Assembly: GCA_964498075.1 (NCBI GenBank)
Contig: CAZCGA010000004.1
Location: 37,684-101,683, forward strand
Reading direction: 5' to 3'
DNA: 64,000 nucleotides
Source of the DNA: CAZCGA01 sp964498075
GTDB taxonomy: Bacteria > Desulfobacterota > Binatia > HRBIN30
How positions within the stretch are numbered: position 1 is the stretch's first letter; each line of letters starts with the position of its first letter. Shown here piece after piece: positions 51,063-59,373 of this stretch. The position numbers were made by a program, and so were the translations under genes. The notes beneath the pieces are model-generated. The model saw only the letters and a list, made by a program, of their open reading frames with translations, was not told the DNA's origin and searched no databases.

Positions 51063-51770
51063 GTGCGGAAGATCCAGTGCGAGACATGCGCCGTGCGGAG
51101 TCGCTGCCTGGTCAGCGACCTCCCTGCGCAGGCGCTGCAAGACTTCCGCGCGGCGACGGCGAGTGCGGTATACAAGCCGCGCCAGGTCGTCTTCACGGAA
51201 GGCAGTCCGGCCACCGGGCTCTATCTCCTCTGCCACGGCGCCGTCAAGCTGTATCACTCCGATCGCTTCGGACATGATCACATTCTCGAAGTCACCGGTC
51301 CGGGTGCGGTGCTCGGCGAACTGCCCGCGGATCCTGAGCAGCGCCTGTCGGTCTCCGCGGAGACGCTGAGCGAGTCGCAGCTGTGCTTCTTGCCGCGCGA
51401 ACGATTGCCCGCGTTCCTGCGTGATTACCCGAAGAGTGGCATGCACCTGATTGCCGCGCTGAGCGGCGAGCTGGCGGCCGCGCGCCGGAAGGTTCGCGAC
51501 CTCGCACTGAAGAGCGCCGAAGGTCGTTTGGCGGGCCTGCTCGTGGAGCTGGCGCGCGGCAGCACACCGACGTCGCCCGCCAACGGCACACGCGTCCGCT
51601 ACAAGCGGCGTGAGCTGGCGGAGATGGTCGGTGTGTCAACCGAGACCGCGATCCGCTTGCTGAGCAAGCTCAAACACAAGCGGGCGATCACCACCGCGGG
51701 CCGCGATATCGTCATCCACGACTTCCAAAAGCTTCGGCAGCTCGCCCACTACGACGACACAGAGATGTGA
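51063..51770 (+). CDS. Crp/Fnr-family regulator with FNR-type [4Fe-4S] cysteines
   Basis: A 235-residue regulator. Cys6, Cys9 and Cys15 (CETCAVRSRC) reproduce the C-x2-C-x5-C spacing of oxygen-sensing FNR, and Cys108 (SQLCFLPRERLPAF) corresponds to the fourth cluster ligand. A cyclic-nucleotide-binding fold (VVFTEGSPATGLYLLCHGAV) and a C-terminal winged HTH (YKRRELAEMVGVSTETAIRL) complete it. It probably controls an oxygen-responsive regulon as a [4Fe-4S] dimer. The recognition helix has E-T-A-I-R where FNR has E-T-I-S-R, so its DNA site may differ. GTG 51063 has GGAGGA upstream. Confidence 0.9.
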   Translation: MRKIQCETCAVRSRCLVSDLPAQALQDFRAATASAVYKPRQVVFTEGSPATGLYLLCHGAVKLYHSDRFGHDHILEVTGPGAVLGELPADPEQRLSVSAETLSESQLCFLPRERLPAFLRDYPKSGMHLIAALSGELAAARRKVRDLALKSAEGRLAGLLVELARGSTPTSPANGTRVRYKRRELAEMVGVSTETAIRLLSKLKHKRAITTAGRDIVIHDFQKLRQLAHYDDTEM

Positions 51771-51860
51771 CCTGGGTCGCGCGCCGTCTGTTGCCCCCCA
51801 CGGCCATCGCGGTTTTATTCCGGGGGGGATTGTAGTAGACGGCCAACGGAGGACGCAGCC

Positions 51861-52346
51861 GTGTCACCCCACAAGGAACTTCCCAACATTGCCGAGGTTC
51901 TCGGCCCAGTCCTCCAGCGGGTGTCTCGCGCGCAGCAGCCTCTCCTCATCGCCCTCGCCGAACGCTTGGCCGCCGAGCGCTATCGAGGCTGGGCGAGCGA
52001 GGTTACCGAGCCCGATCTGAGGTCTGGGCTGCTTGCTTGCGCCGATCGGGAGGAGGAGATCGCACGCTGCATTGAAGCGCTCTTCCCCGCGGCAGCCTCA
52101 ATCCAGCGTGACCTCCTCGCCGGGAATCCCGATCTGATCGACCTCAATCGGTCGCTCTTCGCGGGCTATCCGCTCGATCAGCAGTTCATCCTTCAAGCCC
52201 AAGGCGAGCACCTCGGTGCGGCAACCTGGAGGTCGTTCGCCCACAACGAAGAGAACCCAGAAACGCGCAACACGTTCCTGGGGTGCGCCCTTCTCGAAGA
52301 GCAGAGCGCAGCTTTTCTTGAGTCCATCTCCAGTGGAAAGGCCTAG
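51861..52346 (+). CDS. Hypothetical helical protein
   Basis: A 161-residue, predominantly helical protein from GTG 51861, which is preceded by GGAGGACGC. Segments include RAQQPLLIALAERLAAERYR, LRSGLLACADREEEIARCIE and EEQSAAFLESISSGKA; a ferritin-like or four-helix bundle is possible, but no metal-binding ExxH pair is evident. It follows the FNR-type gene by 90 bp. Function unknown. Confidence 0.65.
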   Translation: MSPHKELPNIAEVLGPVLQRVSRAQQPLLIALAERLAAERYRGWASEVTEPDLRSGLLACADREEEIARCIEALFPAAASIQRDLLAGNPDLIDLNRSLFAGYPLDQQFILQAQGEHLGAATWRSFAHNEENPETRNTFLGCALLEEQSAAFLESISSGKA

Positions 52347-52384
52347 TGACACCTTCGGCGCATCCGTATGACAAGGACGCAACG

Positions 52385-53245
52385 ATGCTGACGCGAGTCG
52401 ATCGAGTGCAGGTTGTCGTCACCGAGCGGTCCAGGGCGGCGGCCGCGTTCTCGCGGCTGCTCGACGCCGAGGTCACACGGGAGGACACCGTGCGCACGCT
52501 TGCCGCGCGGCGCACGGTTCTTCGGCTGGGAAGCAGCGAGCTGGAGCTGCTCGAACCGGACGGCGCGGGGTTGGTGGCCGACTTCTTGGCGCAGACGAAC
52601 GGCGGGCTGTTCGCCGCCGGCTTTGCAACCCCGGAGCTTCCAAAGCTGCGCGCCCATCTTCAGAAATGCGGGGCGACGTTCGCGGAGGAAGGCGATCAAC
52701 TGCTACTCTCACCCGATACGTCACGTATGCCCGGGTTGCGCGCGGTGCTCTCCGCGGAGCGCACTCGCCCACGCGTCGGTCTCTTGCAGCATCTGTACGA
52801 GGTCACGCTACTGGTGAACGACTTCGCCGGGGTGGTTCAGAGCGCGGCGGCCACGTTCGCGTTGCAGCCGTCGCATTTCGTCCCCATCCGCTCACCGGAG
52901 TACGGCTACGACGGGACGCTCACGCTTTTTCATCCCGATCGTCTCGACCGCATCGAGATCATCACTCCCAACGAGCCGGCCAAGACCATGGGACGCTTCT
53001 TCGCGAGACGCGGCCCGAGCTTGTACATGTGCTTCGCCGAGGCGCACGACCTCGTCCCGATCCGCACGCGGCTGCTCGATCACGCGCCGCACGACTGGAC
53101 AGGCCCGCGCGACGGCGCCGTTCCGGACAGCCTCTTCCTTCATCCCAAGGCGCTCGCGGGAGTGATGATGGGTGTCAGTCGCACCAGCTTTGCCTGGACG
53201 TGGTCGGGTCACCCCGAGCGTGTCACGCCAGGTGCGGGCACATGA
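52385..53245 (+). CDS. VOC-superfamily protein (glyoxalase/dioxygenase fold)
   Basis: A 286-residue protein with two VOC half-domains: RVDRVQVVVTERSRAAAAFS near the start and HLYEVTLLVNDFAGVVQSAA at ~140. Metal-ligand positions are uncertain: His is present in the second half, but the usual first-half His is not obvious. ATG 52385 begins the fold; GTG 52346, overlapping the previous stop, is an alternative. Its stop overlaps the enoyl-CoA hydratase start (ATGA). The group suggests catabolism of a CoA-linked substrate. Confidence 0.78.
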   Translation: MLTRVDRVQVVVTERSRAAAAFSRLLDAEVTREDTVRTLAARRTVLRLGSSELELLEPDGAGLVADFLAQTNGGLFAAGFATPELPKLRAHLQKCGATFAEEGDQLLLSPDTSRMPGLRAVLSAERTRPRVGLLQHLYEVTLLVNDFAGVVQSAAATFALQPSHFVPIRSPEYGYDGTLTLFHPDRLDRIEIITPNEPAKTMGRFFARRGPSLYMCFAEAHDLVPIRTRLLDHAPHDWTGPRDGAVPDSLFLHPKALAGVMMGVSRTSFAWTWSGHPERVTPGAGT

Positions 53246-53979
53246 GCCGCGCCACGGTGCTCGAAGAACTCCGCGACGGCGTGCTCGTGCTGACACTCAA
53301 CCGGCCGACCCGTCGCAACGCCTTCAACGACCAGCAGTACGATGATCTGCGCACCGCGCTGGCCGACGCACAAACCGACGACCACGTCCGGGTGGCGGTG
53401 ATCACCGGAGCACCCGGTGCCTTCTCCGCCGGCCAGGACATCAACGAAATGGGCTCGGGGCGCGCCTTCACGCCCTTCATCGACCAGCTCTCCAGCTTCG
53501 ACAAGCCGCTGCTCGCGGCAGTGAACGGCGTGGCCGTGGGCGTCGGTCTGACGATGCTGCTGCACTGCGACCTCGTGTACGTCGCCGACGGCGCGCGTTT
53601 ACGCGCCCCGTTCGTCTCGCTGGGGTTGGTGTGCGAAGCGGGTAGCAGCCTGCTCCTTCCGATGATGATCGGTCCGCAGCGCGCCGCCGATGTGCTGCTC
53701 TCGGGTGGATGGATGAGCGCCACCGAGGCGGTCGCGAGCGGCCTCGCGCTGCGTGCCCTCCCCACTCACGAGCTGCTGCCAACGGCACTGGCGAAGGCGC
53801 AGGAGATCGCTGCCCAGCCGGCGGCGGCGCTGCGGGGCGTCAAACGGCTGCTGCAGGGGGCCCGAGCCGACGCGCTCAAGGCCGCTCGCGCTCGCGAAGA
53901 TGCGGCCCAGGCCGCGCACCTCGGCTCGCCGGAGAACCGCGCCGCAATTCGTGCCTTCCAGGAAAAGCGAAAGGCTTGA
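53242..53979 (+). CDS. Enoyl-CoA hydratase/isomerase family protein
   Basis: A 245-residue crotonase-fold enzyme. The motif LNRPTRRNAFNDQQYDDL, oxyanion-hole strand GAFSAGQDINEM, and second oxyanion segment NGVAVGVGLTMLLHCDLVYV are typical. The first catalytic Glu position carries the segment APFVSLGLVCEAGSS, in which Glu is retained. The reaction is probably hydration or isomerisation of an acyl-CoA; the substrate is unknown. Coupled to the VOC gene by ATGA overlap and followed after 45 bp by a flavin reductase. Confidence 0.88.
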   Translation: MSRATVLEELRDGVLVLTLNRPTRRNAFNDQQYDDLRTALADAQTDDHVRVAVITGAPGAFSAGQDINEMGSGRAFTPFIDQLSSFDKPLLAAVNGVAVGVGLTMLLHCDLVYVADGARLRAPFVSLGLVCEAGSSLLLPMMIGPQRAADVLLSGGWMSATEAVASGLALRALPTHELLPTALAKAQEIAAQPAAALRGVKRLLQGARADALKAARAREDAAQAAHLGSPENRAAIRAFQEKRKA

Positions 53980-54024
53980 CTCACTGCCGCGCCGAGCGAA
54001 GGAGAGAACACGAAGGAGGACGTG

Positions 54025-54528
54025 ATGGATCCCGCCGTGAAGAAGACCGCCCTCAGAATGATCCCGTATGGGCTCTACGTGCTGACCTCGGAGACTGCCG
54101 ACGGCCGCATCGCAGCTGCCACCATCAACTGGGTGACGCAGGCGTCCTTCGAACCACCGCTGCTCGTCGTCGGGGTCAAGACCGACTCCAGTGCCTACGG
54201 CGTCGTGAAGGAGAGTGCGGCGTTCGCCCTGAATGTCCTCGGCAAGGGCCAACAAGCGCTCGCGTTCACCTTCTTCAAGCCCACGTCGCGCGATGGCGAC
54301 ACCGTCTCAGGCGAGCGCTTCCGTCGAGGCGTAACCGGTGCACCGCTGCTCGAAAGCACCCCCGCATTCGTCGAGTGCCGACTGCGTGAGACTGTCGAGC
54401 GCGGCGACCACGCCATCATGGTCGGTGAGGTCGTGAACGCCGGCGTCGCCAAGCAACCCGACGGGCGGCCCGACGACGCGACGCTGTGGCTGCGGGATCT
54501 CGGCGAGAAGACTTTCTACGGCGGCTAG
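54025..54528 (+). CDS. Flavin reductase-like FMN-binding protein
   Basis: A 167-residue split-barrel flavoprotein (flavin reductase family): MIPYGLYVLTSETADGRIAA, ATINWVTQASFEPPLLVVGV and KESAAFALNVLGKGQQALAF. Such proteins supply reduced flavin to monooxygenases or act as small FMN oxidoreductases. GGAGGA precedes ATG 54025. It is the last of three co-oriented genes (VOC, hydratase, reductase). The two-component monooxygenase partner is not in the window. Confidence 0.85.
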   Translation: MDPAVKKTALRMIPYGLYVLTSETADGRIAAATINWVTQASFEPPLLVVGVKTDSSAYGVVKESAAFALNVLGKGQQALAFTFFKPTSRDGDTVSGERFRRGVTGAPLLESTPAFVECRLRETVERGDHAIMVGEVVNAGVAKQPDGRPDDATLWLRDLGEKTFYGG

Positions 54529-54572
54529 AGAGCCGTTGGGGCAATCAGGGTACGCCCGCTAGCGCCCGCGCG

Positions 54573-55445
54573 TTAGCGCCCGGGCGGGAGGACGACCACG
54601 GGGGCGCAGGTATCGGTTGCATCGTTCACCGCGCGCACGATCTCCGCCACGGAAGGCTGGCCGTCGGGTTTCGTAGCCAAGGCCGGGCATGCAGCCGCCG
54701 CGGCGTCGCCAAGCGCGATGTCGACCAGCGTGAGCAGCTCCACGTTTGTGATGACCAAATCGCTGTCGCAGTCACCGGCGCACTGCCGCGGGAGCGTCGG
54801 CGTTTCCGTCGGCGTCGGACTGGGGGTTGGGGACGCCGTGGGTGTCGGTGCCGTCTGCCCGGCGTTGTTGCGCGGCACCGGCGGTGCAAAGAAGAAGTCC
54901 GCGGCGCTGTCGTTGCTGTCATCCACGGCATCCAGCCTTTCATTGGAGCCCAGGTTGCGCCGGATAGCCATCCCGAGCGTCAAGCCCCCGTCTGCATTGA
55001 AGGGCGCCCCGCTCGGCGATGGCTGCACGCTGCTTCCGGAGAAGTCGCCCCACGATACACAATCGATGTTCTCGTAGCAGACCTTGCCGCCGGTCCGCGC
55101 AATCACCGGCGTCATCATCAGGTCGGACGCGACGCCAAACAACGATGCCGCGTCCGGTGTGGCAATCAGCAGGGTGGCCTGGTTCGCGCTGTTGGAGACG
55201 TTGCTCATGAAGGTGAACGACCCGACTTGGGCGCCGCTCGCATCGAAAACTTGCACGCTCTGCTGGTCCACGAGGTTCTGGAAGGCGGAGTAGGCCTGCA
55301 GCATGACGTACTGCGCGTCCGGTCGCTCCGCGGTACCGGGGAACACCTCGACGATATTCATCAGGTGAAACGTCGCCGACGACACCCGAGGGTTCATCGC
55401 CAGTGCACCGATCAGGGCCAGGACCAAAAGCACGTGGCGCGACAT
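54573..55445 (-). CDS. Secreted protein with lamin-tail-like and dockerin-like domains
   Basis: A 290-residue exported protein. The signal peptide is HVLLVLALIGALAMNPRVSSA. The mature part begins TFHLMNIVEVFPGTAERPDAQYVMLQ, reminiscent of lamin-tail-like domains, and includes a Cys pair (CYENIDC). A Thr-Pro linker (~205-225) is followed by CAGDCDSDLVITNVELLTLV and the second half SVAEIVRAVNDATDTC, the same EF-hand/dockerin-like module as in the protein at 19679-20587. It is probably an extracellular surface or matrix protein; ligand unknown. Confidence 0.75.
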   Translation of the reverse strand: MSRHVLLVLALIGALAMNPRVSSATFHLMNIVEVFPGTAERPDAQYVMLQAYSAFQNLVDQQSVQVFDASGAQVGSFTFMSNVSNSANQATLLIATPDAASLFGVASDLMMTPVIARTGGKVCYENIDCVSWGDFSGSSVQPSPSGAPFNADGGLTLGMAIRRNLGSNERLDAVDDSNDSAADFFFAPPVPRNNAGQTAPTPTASPTPSPTPTETPTLPRQCAGDCDSDLVITNVELLTLVDIALGDAAAAACPALATKPDGQPSVAEIVRAVNDATDTCAPVVVLPPGR

Positions 55446-55510
55446 CTGCCCTCCTCTCCCGCACGGAGTGAACATCGCCGGCCCTACCGTGTCAACTCAG
55501 CGGCCGCGGT

Positions 55511-55975
55511 TTGACGCGTTTCCTGCACCGTGTTAGCTGGTTTGCAACTTTGGACACTCTCCGCAATCCGGTTCCGACGGTGGACACGATCATTCAAGTG
55601 CCCGGTGGGATCGTGCTGATCAAGCGTCGTTACCCACCTCCCGGTTGGGCGCTCCCCGGTGGCTTCGTGGAGTACGGCGAAACGGTGGAGGCGGCGGCGC
55701 GGCGCGAGGCACACGAGGAGACCGGGCTCGATGTGAGCCTGACGGAGCTGCTGGGTGTCTACTCGGACCCGCGCCGTGATCCGCGAGGTCATACCATGGC
55801 AGTGGTGTTCATTGGCAACGCCGAGGGTACGCCCTCAGCCGGCGACGACGCAGCGGAGGCGGCAGTGTTCACGGAGCAGTCGCTGCCGGCGCCGCTCGCC
55901 TTCGACCACGGCCAGATCCTCGCCGACTACTTCGCCTACGAGCGAACCGGCCGGCGACCGTTTCGAGCCGCATGA
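55511..55975 (+). CDS. NUDIX hydrolase
   Basis: A 154-residue protein with a complete NUDIX box, [20 protein letters not shown] then ETGLDV (GX5EX7REUXEEXGU), plus WALPGG directly before. It resembles ADP-ribose pyrophosphatase-like housecleaning enzymes. Start choice is uncertain: TTG 55511 gives this length and GTG 55580 is possible; neither has a good ribosome binding site. Its stop overlaps the AmrA gene start (ATGA). Confidence 0.85.
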   Translation: MTRFLHRVSWFATLDTLRNPVPTVDTIIQVPGGIVLIKRRYPPPGWALPGGFVEYGETVEAAARREAHEETGLDVSLTELLGVYSDPRRDPRGHTMAVVFIGNAEGTPSAGDDAAEAAVFTEQSLPAPLAFDHGQILADYFAYERTGRRPFRAA

Positions 55976-56553
55976 GCGCGGGCGGCTCATTCATCTCCCC
56001 GCTCACACTCGCCGAACGCGCGATGCTGCTCTTCCTCGCTCGCCACAGTATCCGTGCATCCTTGGAGAATGCGGCGCCGCCGGCCTGCCCATCTCTGACC
56101 CCGGCGCTGACGCAGCCAGCGGCGGCGTTCGTCAGCCTGCATAGCGAGCGTCGTCTGCGCGGGTGCATCGGGACGCTGGAGGCCGAGCGCCCGCTGCATG
56201 TGGCGGTGGTGCGGCTCGCCGTCTCGGCCGCCTTTGACGATCCGCGCTTTCCGCCGCTCGCGGCGGTAGAGCTACCGATGCTCGAAATCGAGATCTCGCG
56301 TCTGGGACCGCTGGTGCCCTGCCGCCCGGAAGACGTGCTCCCCGGTATCCATGGTGTCTGCGTGCGTCACGGCGAGCATCGTGGGGTCTTCCTGCCGCAG
56401 GTGGCAACGGAGCACGGCTGGGATCGCGACACGCTGCTCCGCGAGCTGTGCCGCAAGGCGATGCTGCCACCAGACGTGTGGAAGAACCCCGAGGCGGAGC
56501 TGCGGGTGTTCACCGCCGAGGTGTTCGGCGATCGCCGCGCCGAGTCGTACTGA
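55972..56553 (+). CDS. amrA: AmmeMemoRadiSam system protein A (AMMECR1 domain)
   Basis: A 193-residue AMMECR1-fold protein. Signature segments are [80 protein letters not shown] and [20 protein letters not shown]. The biochemical role is unresolved; it usually accompanies a Memo protein and a radical-SAM enzyme, neither of which is in the window. Tightly coupled to the NUDIX gene upstream (ATGA) and the membrane glycosyltransferase downstream (TGATG). Confidence 0.92.
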   Translation: MSAGGSFISPLTLAERAMLLFLARHSIRASLENAAPPACPSLTPALTQPAAAFVSLHSERRLRGCIGTLEAERPLHVAVVRLAVSAAFDDPRFPPLAAVELPMLEIEISRLGPLVPCRPEDVLPGIHGVCVRHGEHRGVFLPQVATEHGWDRDTLLRELCRKAMLPPDVWKNPEAELRVFTAEVFGDRRAESY

Positions 56554-58088
56554 TGCTCGGCGCCCAGCGGGGGACTTCGCGCCGTCTCTTGCGGTGGATC
56601 GCGGGGCTCGGTGCACTGAATGCCGCCGCCCTCGCCACACTCACGCTGCTTTCGTACGGGCTCGCTCCCGTCATGCTCGCGCACCGCGAGCTGCCGGCTG
56701 ACGCTGAGAACGCACGCACCATCGCTCGGATGATTGGTCCGTTCGGCGCGGCCGTCGAAGGCGTGATCGTCGCTGGCGACCCCGCCGCCACCAGACGAAG
56801 GTTCGCACTCGCGGCGGGTCTGCCGCTGGCCGTGTCGACGGGCGCGTTCATTGCCCTGCTGGTGCTGCTGGCGCGGGAGAAGGAACGTCTGGATGCGGAC
56901 GTTCCGGCCCGACTGCGGTACTGGGCGGTGTTGTTTGCCGCCCTCGGGACGCCGGCTTTGCCGGCGCTCGTCCAAGACTTCTGGCTGTATGTGGCCTGGG
57001 GGCGGATGGTGGCGATCGGCGCAAATCCGTATTACGTCACCTTACCGGCCGCGCTCGCTCATGATTTGCCGCTGGACGAGCGTCGCTTCACAATGACCTA
57101 CGGGCCGTTGTGGGCCGTGTTTTCCGGCTTCGCCACCTGGATCGCACCGTCCCTCCTCTCGGCGGCGGTGGTCTTCAAGCTCGTTCTCGCGAGCGCGTGG
57201 ATCGGGTCGGTGTGGCTGGTCGATCGCCTGTTGCGCACCGAACCGGTGTGGTGCCGGTGCGTCGGCATCGCCATCGTCGGATGGCTTCCCGTCAGCCTCG
57301 TACACGGAGTTGCCGAAGGGCACAACGACGTGGTGGTCCTCTTTCTCCTGCTCGTCTGGCTGCGCGCGCTCGAGCGCGGGAACCGCGTGAGCGCCACGGC
57401 GGCGCTCACTGCCTCCGCACTGATCAAGTACGTCACGGCTCCCCTCTTGGTCGTCGACGCGCTGTACGCCGTGCCGCGCGACCACGGCGTCGTTGCGTAC
57501 CTGCGCCGGCGGCTCGTGGTGGCCGCGGGTGCCGCGTTGGCCTTCGCACTCTTCTTCCGCGGGCCCGGATTTTTCGCCTCACCCATCGCCATGGCGGGCT
57601 GGCGGTTCTTCACACCGGCCGACGGGATCCTGATGACGGGCAAGCTGCTCGGCGGTCCAGCGTGGCCGCCCTCCGCGGTCACCGCCGTTTTCCTCGTGCT
57701 TGGCGTTGGTGTCCTCGCGATCTTCCCGCTACTGGCGGCGATTCACACCGTCAGCGTGTGGCGGCGGCCCGGGAGCGACGGCCTCTACAATGCCACGCTG
57801 GCGGTCCTGTCCGCGATCCTCTTCAGCGGCGTTGGGCACGTGTGGCCCTGGTTCGTGTTCTGGGTCATCGGACCTGCTGCGCTGCGTGCGGGATCGGCAA
57901 TCACCCGCTGGGTGCTCGGCGCGGCGCTGGCGGTGCCGTTTGCGATGCTGGCTTTGCTGCTCGGTTCGGGGCCAGACCGCTACGTCGCGCCGACGATCCT
58001 CTTATCGGTCGCCGCGTTTGCCGGGCTTGTTTTCCTGCCGCGGGGATGGTTCCCCCCCGCTGGTGGTTCACACGAGCACGAGGCCTGA
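56553..58088 (+). CDS. Polytopic membrane glycosyltransferase (GT87/GT-C-like)
   Basis: A 511-residue protein with about twelve hydrophobic segments. QDFWLYVAWGRMVAIGANPY then MTYGPLWAVFS matches the loop of polyprenyl-phosphate-sugar-dependent GT87-type enzymes; EGHNDVVVLFLLLVWLRALE and LIKYVTAPLLVVDALY are further family segments. It should transfer a lipid-linked sugar on the outer face of the inner membrane; acceptor unknown. ATG 56553 overlaps the AmrA stop by one base. Its coupling to AmrA and NUDIX is unusual. Confidence 0.8.
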   Translation: MLGAQRGTSRRLLRWIAGLGALNAAALATLTLLSYGLAPVMLAHRELPADAENARTIARMIGPFGAAVEGVIVAGDPAATRRRFALAAGLPLAVSTGAFIALLVLLAREKERLDADVPARLRYWAVLFAALGTPALPALVQDFWLYVAWGRMVAIGANPYYVTLPAALAHDLPLDERRFTMTYGPLWAVFSGFATWIAPSLLSAAVVFKLVLASAWIGSVWLVDRLLRTEPVWCRCVGIAIVGWLPVSLVHGVAEGHNDVVVLFLLLVWLRALERGNRVSATAALTASALIKYVTAPLLVVDALYAVPRDHGVVAYLRRRLVVAAGAALAFALFFRGPGFFASPIAMAGWRFFTPADGILMTGKLLGGPAWPPSAVTAVFLVLGVGVLAIFPLLAAIHTVSVWRRPGSDGLYNATLAVLSAILFSGVGHVWPWFVFWVIGPAALRAGSAITRWVLGAALAVPFAMLALLLGSGPDRYVAPTILLSVAAFAGLVFLPRGWFPPAGGSHEHEA

Positions 58089-58109
58089 CGGCATCTGCCC
58101 CACAGTCGG

Positions 58110-59300
58110 CTACACGAGCTTGCGCAGCGCCGCTTCGATGCGGTCCAGCCCGCGTTCGAGGTTCTCCATCGAGTTGGCGTACGAGATGCGGATGTGCTCG
58201 GGGTAGCCGAAGTCGCTTCCGCCCACCACCGTCACCCGCGCCGACTCGATCAGGTACGCGGCCAGCTCGTCACCGGTCGTCGGCGCTGAGGCGGCGCGCC
58301 GATTGAGGTACGCCGACATGTTCGGGAAGACGTAGAACGCGCCTTGCGGCTCGGGGACGCGAATGCCGTCGATGGCGCGCAGGCGGCGCACCACGAAGTC
58401 CTTGCGCTTCTCGAACTCGCGGATCATCAAGCCAACCGTCTCCTGCGGTCCCCCCAGCGCCTGCGCCGCCGCCGCTTGCGCGACGGACGACGGGTTCGAG
58501 GTCATCTGCCCTTGCAGGGTCGACATCGCTTTGATCACGTGCGCCGGCCCGGCGGTGTAGCCGATCCGCCATCCCGTCATGGCGTACGTCTTCGACACCG
58601 AGTTGACCACCAGCGTGCGCTCGCGCAGCTCGGGGCGCAGGCGCAGCACGTGCCCGGGCCGGAAACCGCCGTACACCATCATCTCGTACACGTCGTCGGA
58701 GATGACGATGAGATCGTGGCGGGCGATCACATCGAGGAGCGGGGCCAGCTCGGCCTCGCTGTACGCCGCGCCGGAGGGGTTGCTGGGGCTGTTGAGGATG
58801 ATGGCGCGCGTGCGCGGCGTGATCGCCGCGTCCAGCTCCTGCGCCGTCAGCTTGAAACCGTCCTCCAGACGGCTGCGCACGACGCACGGCTCCGCACCCG
58901 CCAGGACCAACATGTCGGTGTAGCTCACCCAATACGGCGCCGGCACGATCACCACGTCCCCCGGGCCGAAGAGCGCGTGGAAGGCGAGGAACAGCGAGTG
59001 CTTGCCGCCGCAGCTCGCCAGCACCTCGCGCTTCTCGTAGACTACGCCGTTGTCGCGCTTCAGCTTGGTGACGATCGCGGTCTTCAGCGCATCGGTGCCC
59101 CCCACCGGTGTGTACTTCGTCTCGCCGCGCCGCATCGCCTCGGCCGCGGCATTCTTGATCGACTCCGGGGTGTCGAAGTCCGGCTCACCGGCGCCGAAGT
59201 CGATGAGGTCGACTCCCTGCGCTCGCAAGGCGGCGGCCTTCTCGGTCACCATCATGGTCGCCGACGGCTTGATCAGATCCAGTCTGCTGCTGAGCTTCAT
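58110..59300 (-). CDS. Class I pyridoxal-phosphate aminotransferase (aspartate aminotransferase type Ib)
   Basis: A 396-residue enzyme. MKLSSRLDLIKPSATMMVTE opens the family; LIDFGAGEPDFDTPESIKNA and TKYTPVGGTDALKTAI follow. The PLP Lys lies in VVNSVSKTYAMTGWRIGYTA, and ILNSPSNPSGAAYSEAELAP and GGSDFGYPEHIRISYANSME hold the substrate-carboxylate residues (the final Arg). It transfers amino groups between aspartate (possibly prephenate) and 2-oxoglutarate in the cytoplasm. ATG 59300 has AGAGGACTC upstream. It is transcribed after the RsmD-CoaD gene, 73 bp away. Confidence 0.93.
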   Translation of the reverse strand: MKLSSRLDLIKPSATMMVTEKAAALRAQGVDLIDFGAGEPDFDTPESIKNAAAEAMRRGETKYTPVGGTDALKTAIVTKLKRDNGVVYEKREVLASCGGKHSLFLAFHALFGPGDVVIVPAPYWVSYTDMLVLAGAEPCVVRSRLEDGFKLTAQELDAAITPRTRAIILNSPSNPSGAAYSEAELAPLLDVIARHDLIVISDDVYEMMVYGGFRPGHVLRLRPELRERTLVVNSVSKTYAMTGWRIGYTAGPAHVIKAMSTLQGQMTSNPSSVAQAAAAQALGGPQETVGLMIREFEKRKDFVVRRLRAIDGIRVPEPQGAFYVFPNMSAYLNRRAASAPTTGDELAAYLIESARVTVVGGSDFGYPEHIRISYANSMENLERGLDRIEAALRKLV

Positions 59301-59373
59301 GAGTCCTCTAGAAATCACAATCGGAAGGGAATCGCGACCGCAACGCGCCGTGGCGTTCCGACGGCCGTGGAAG

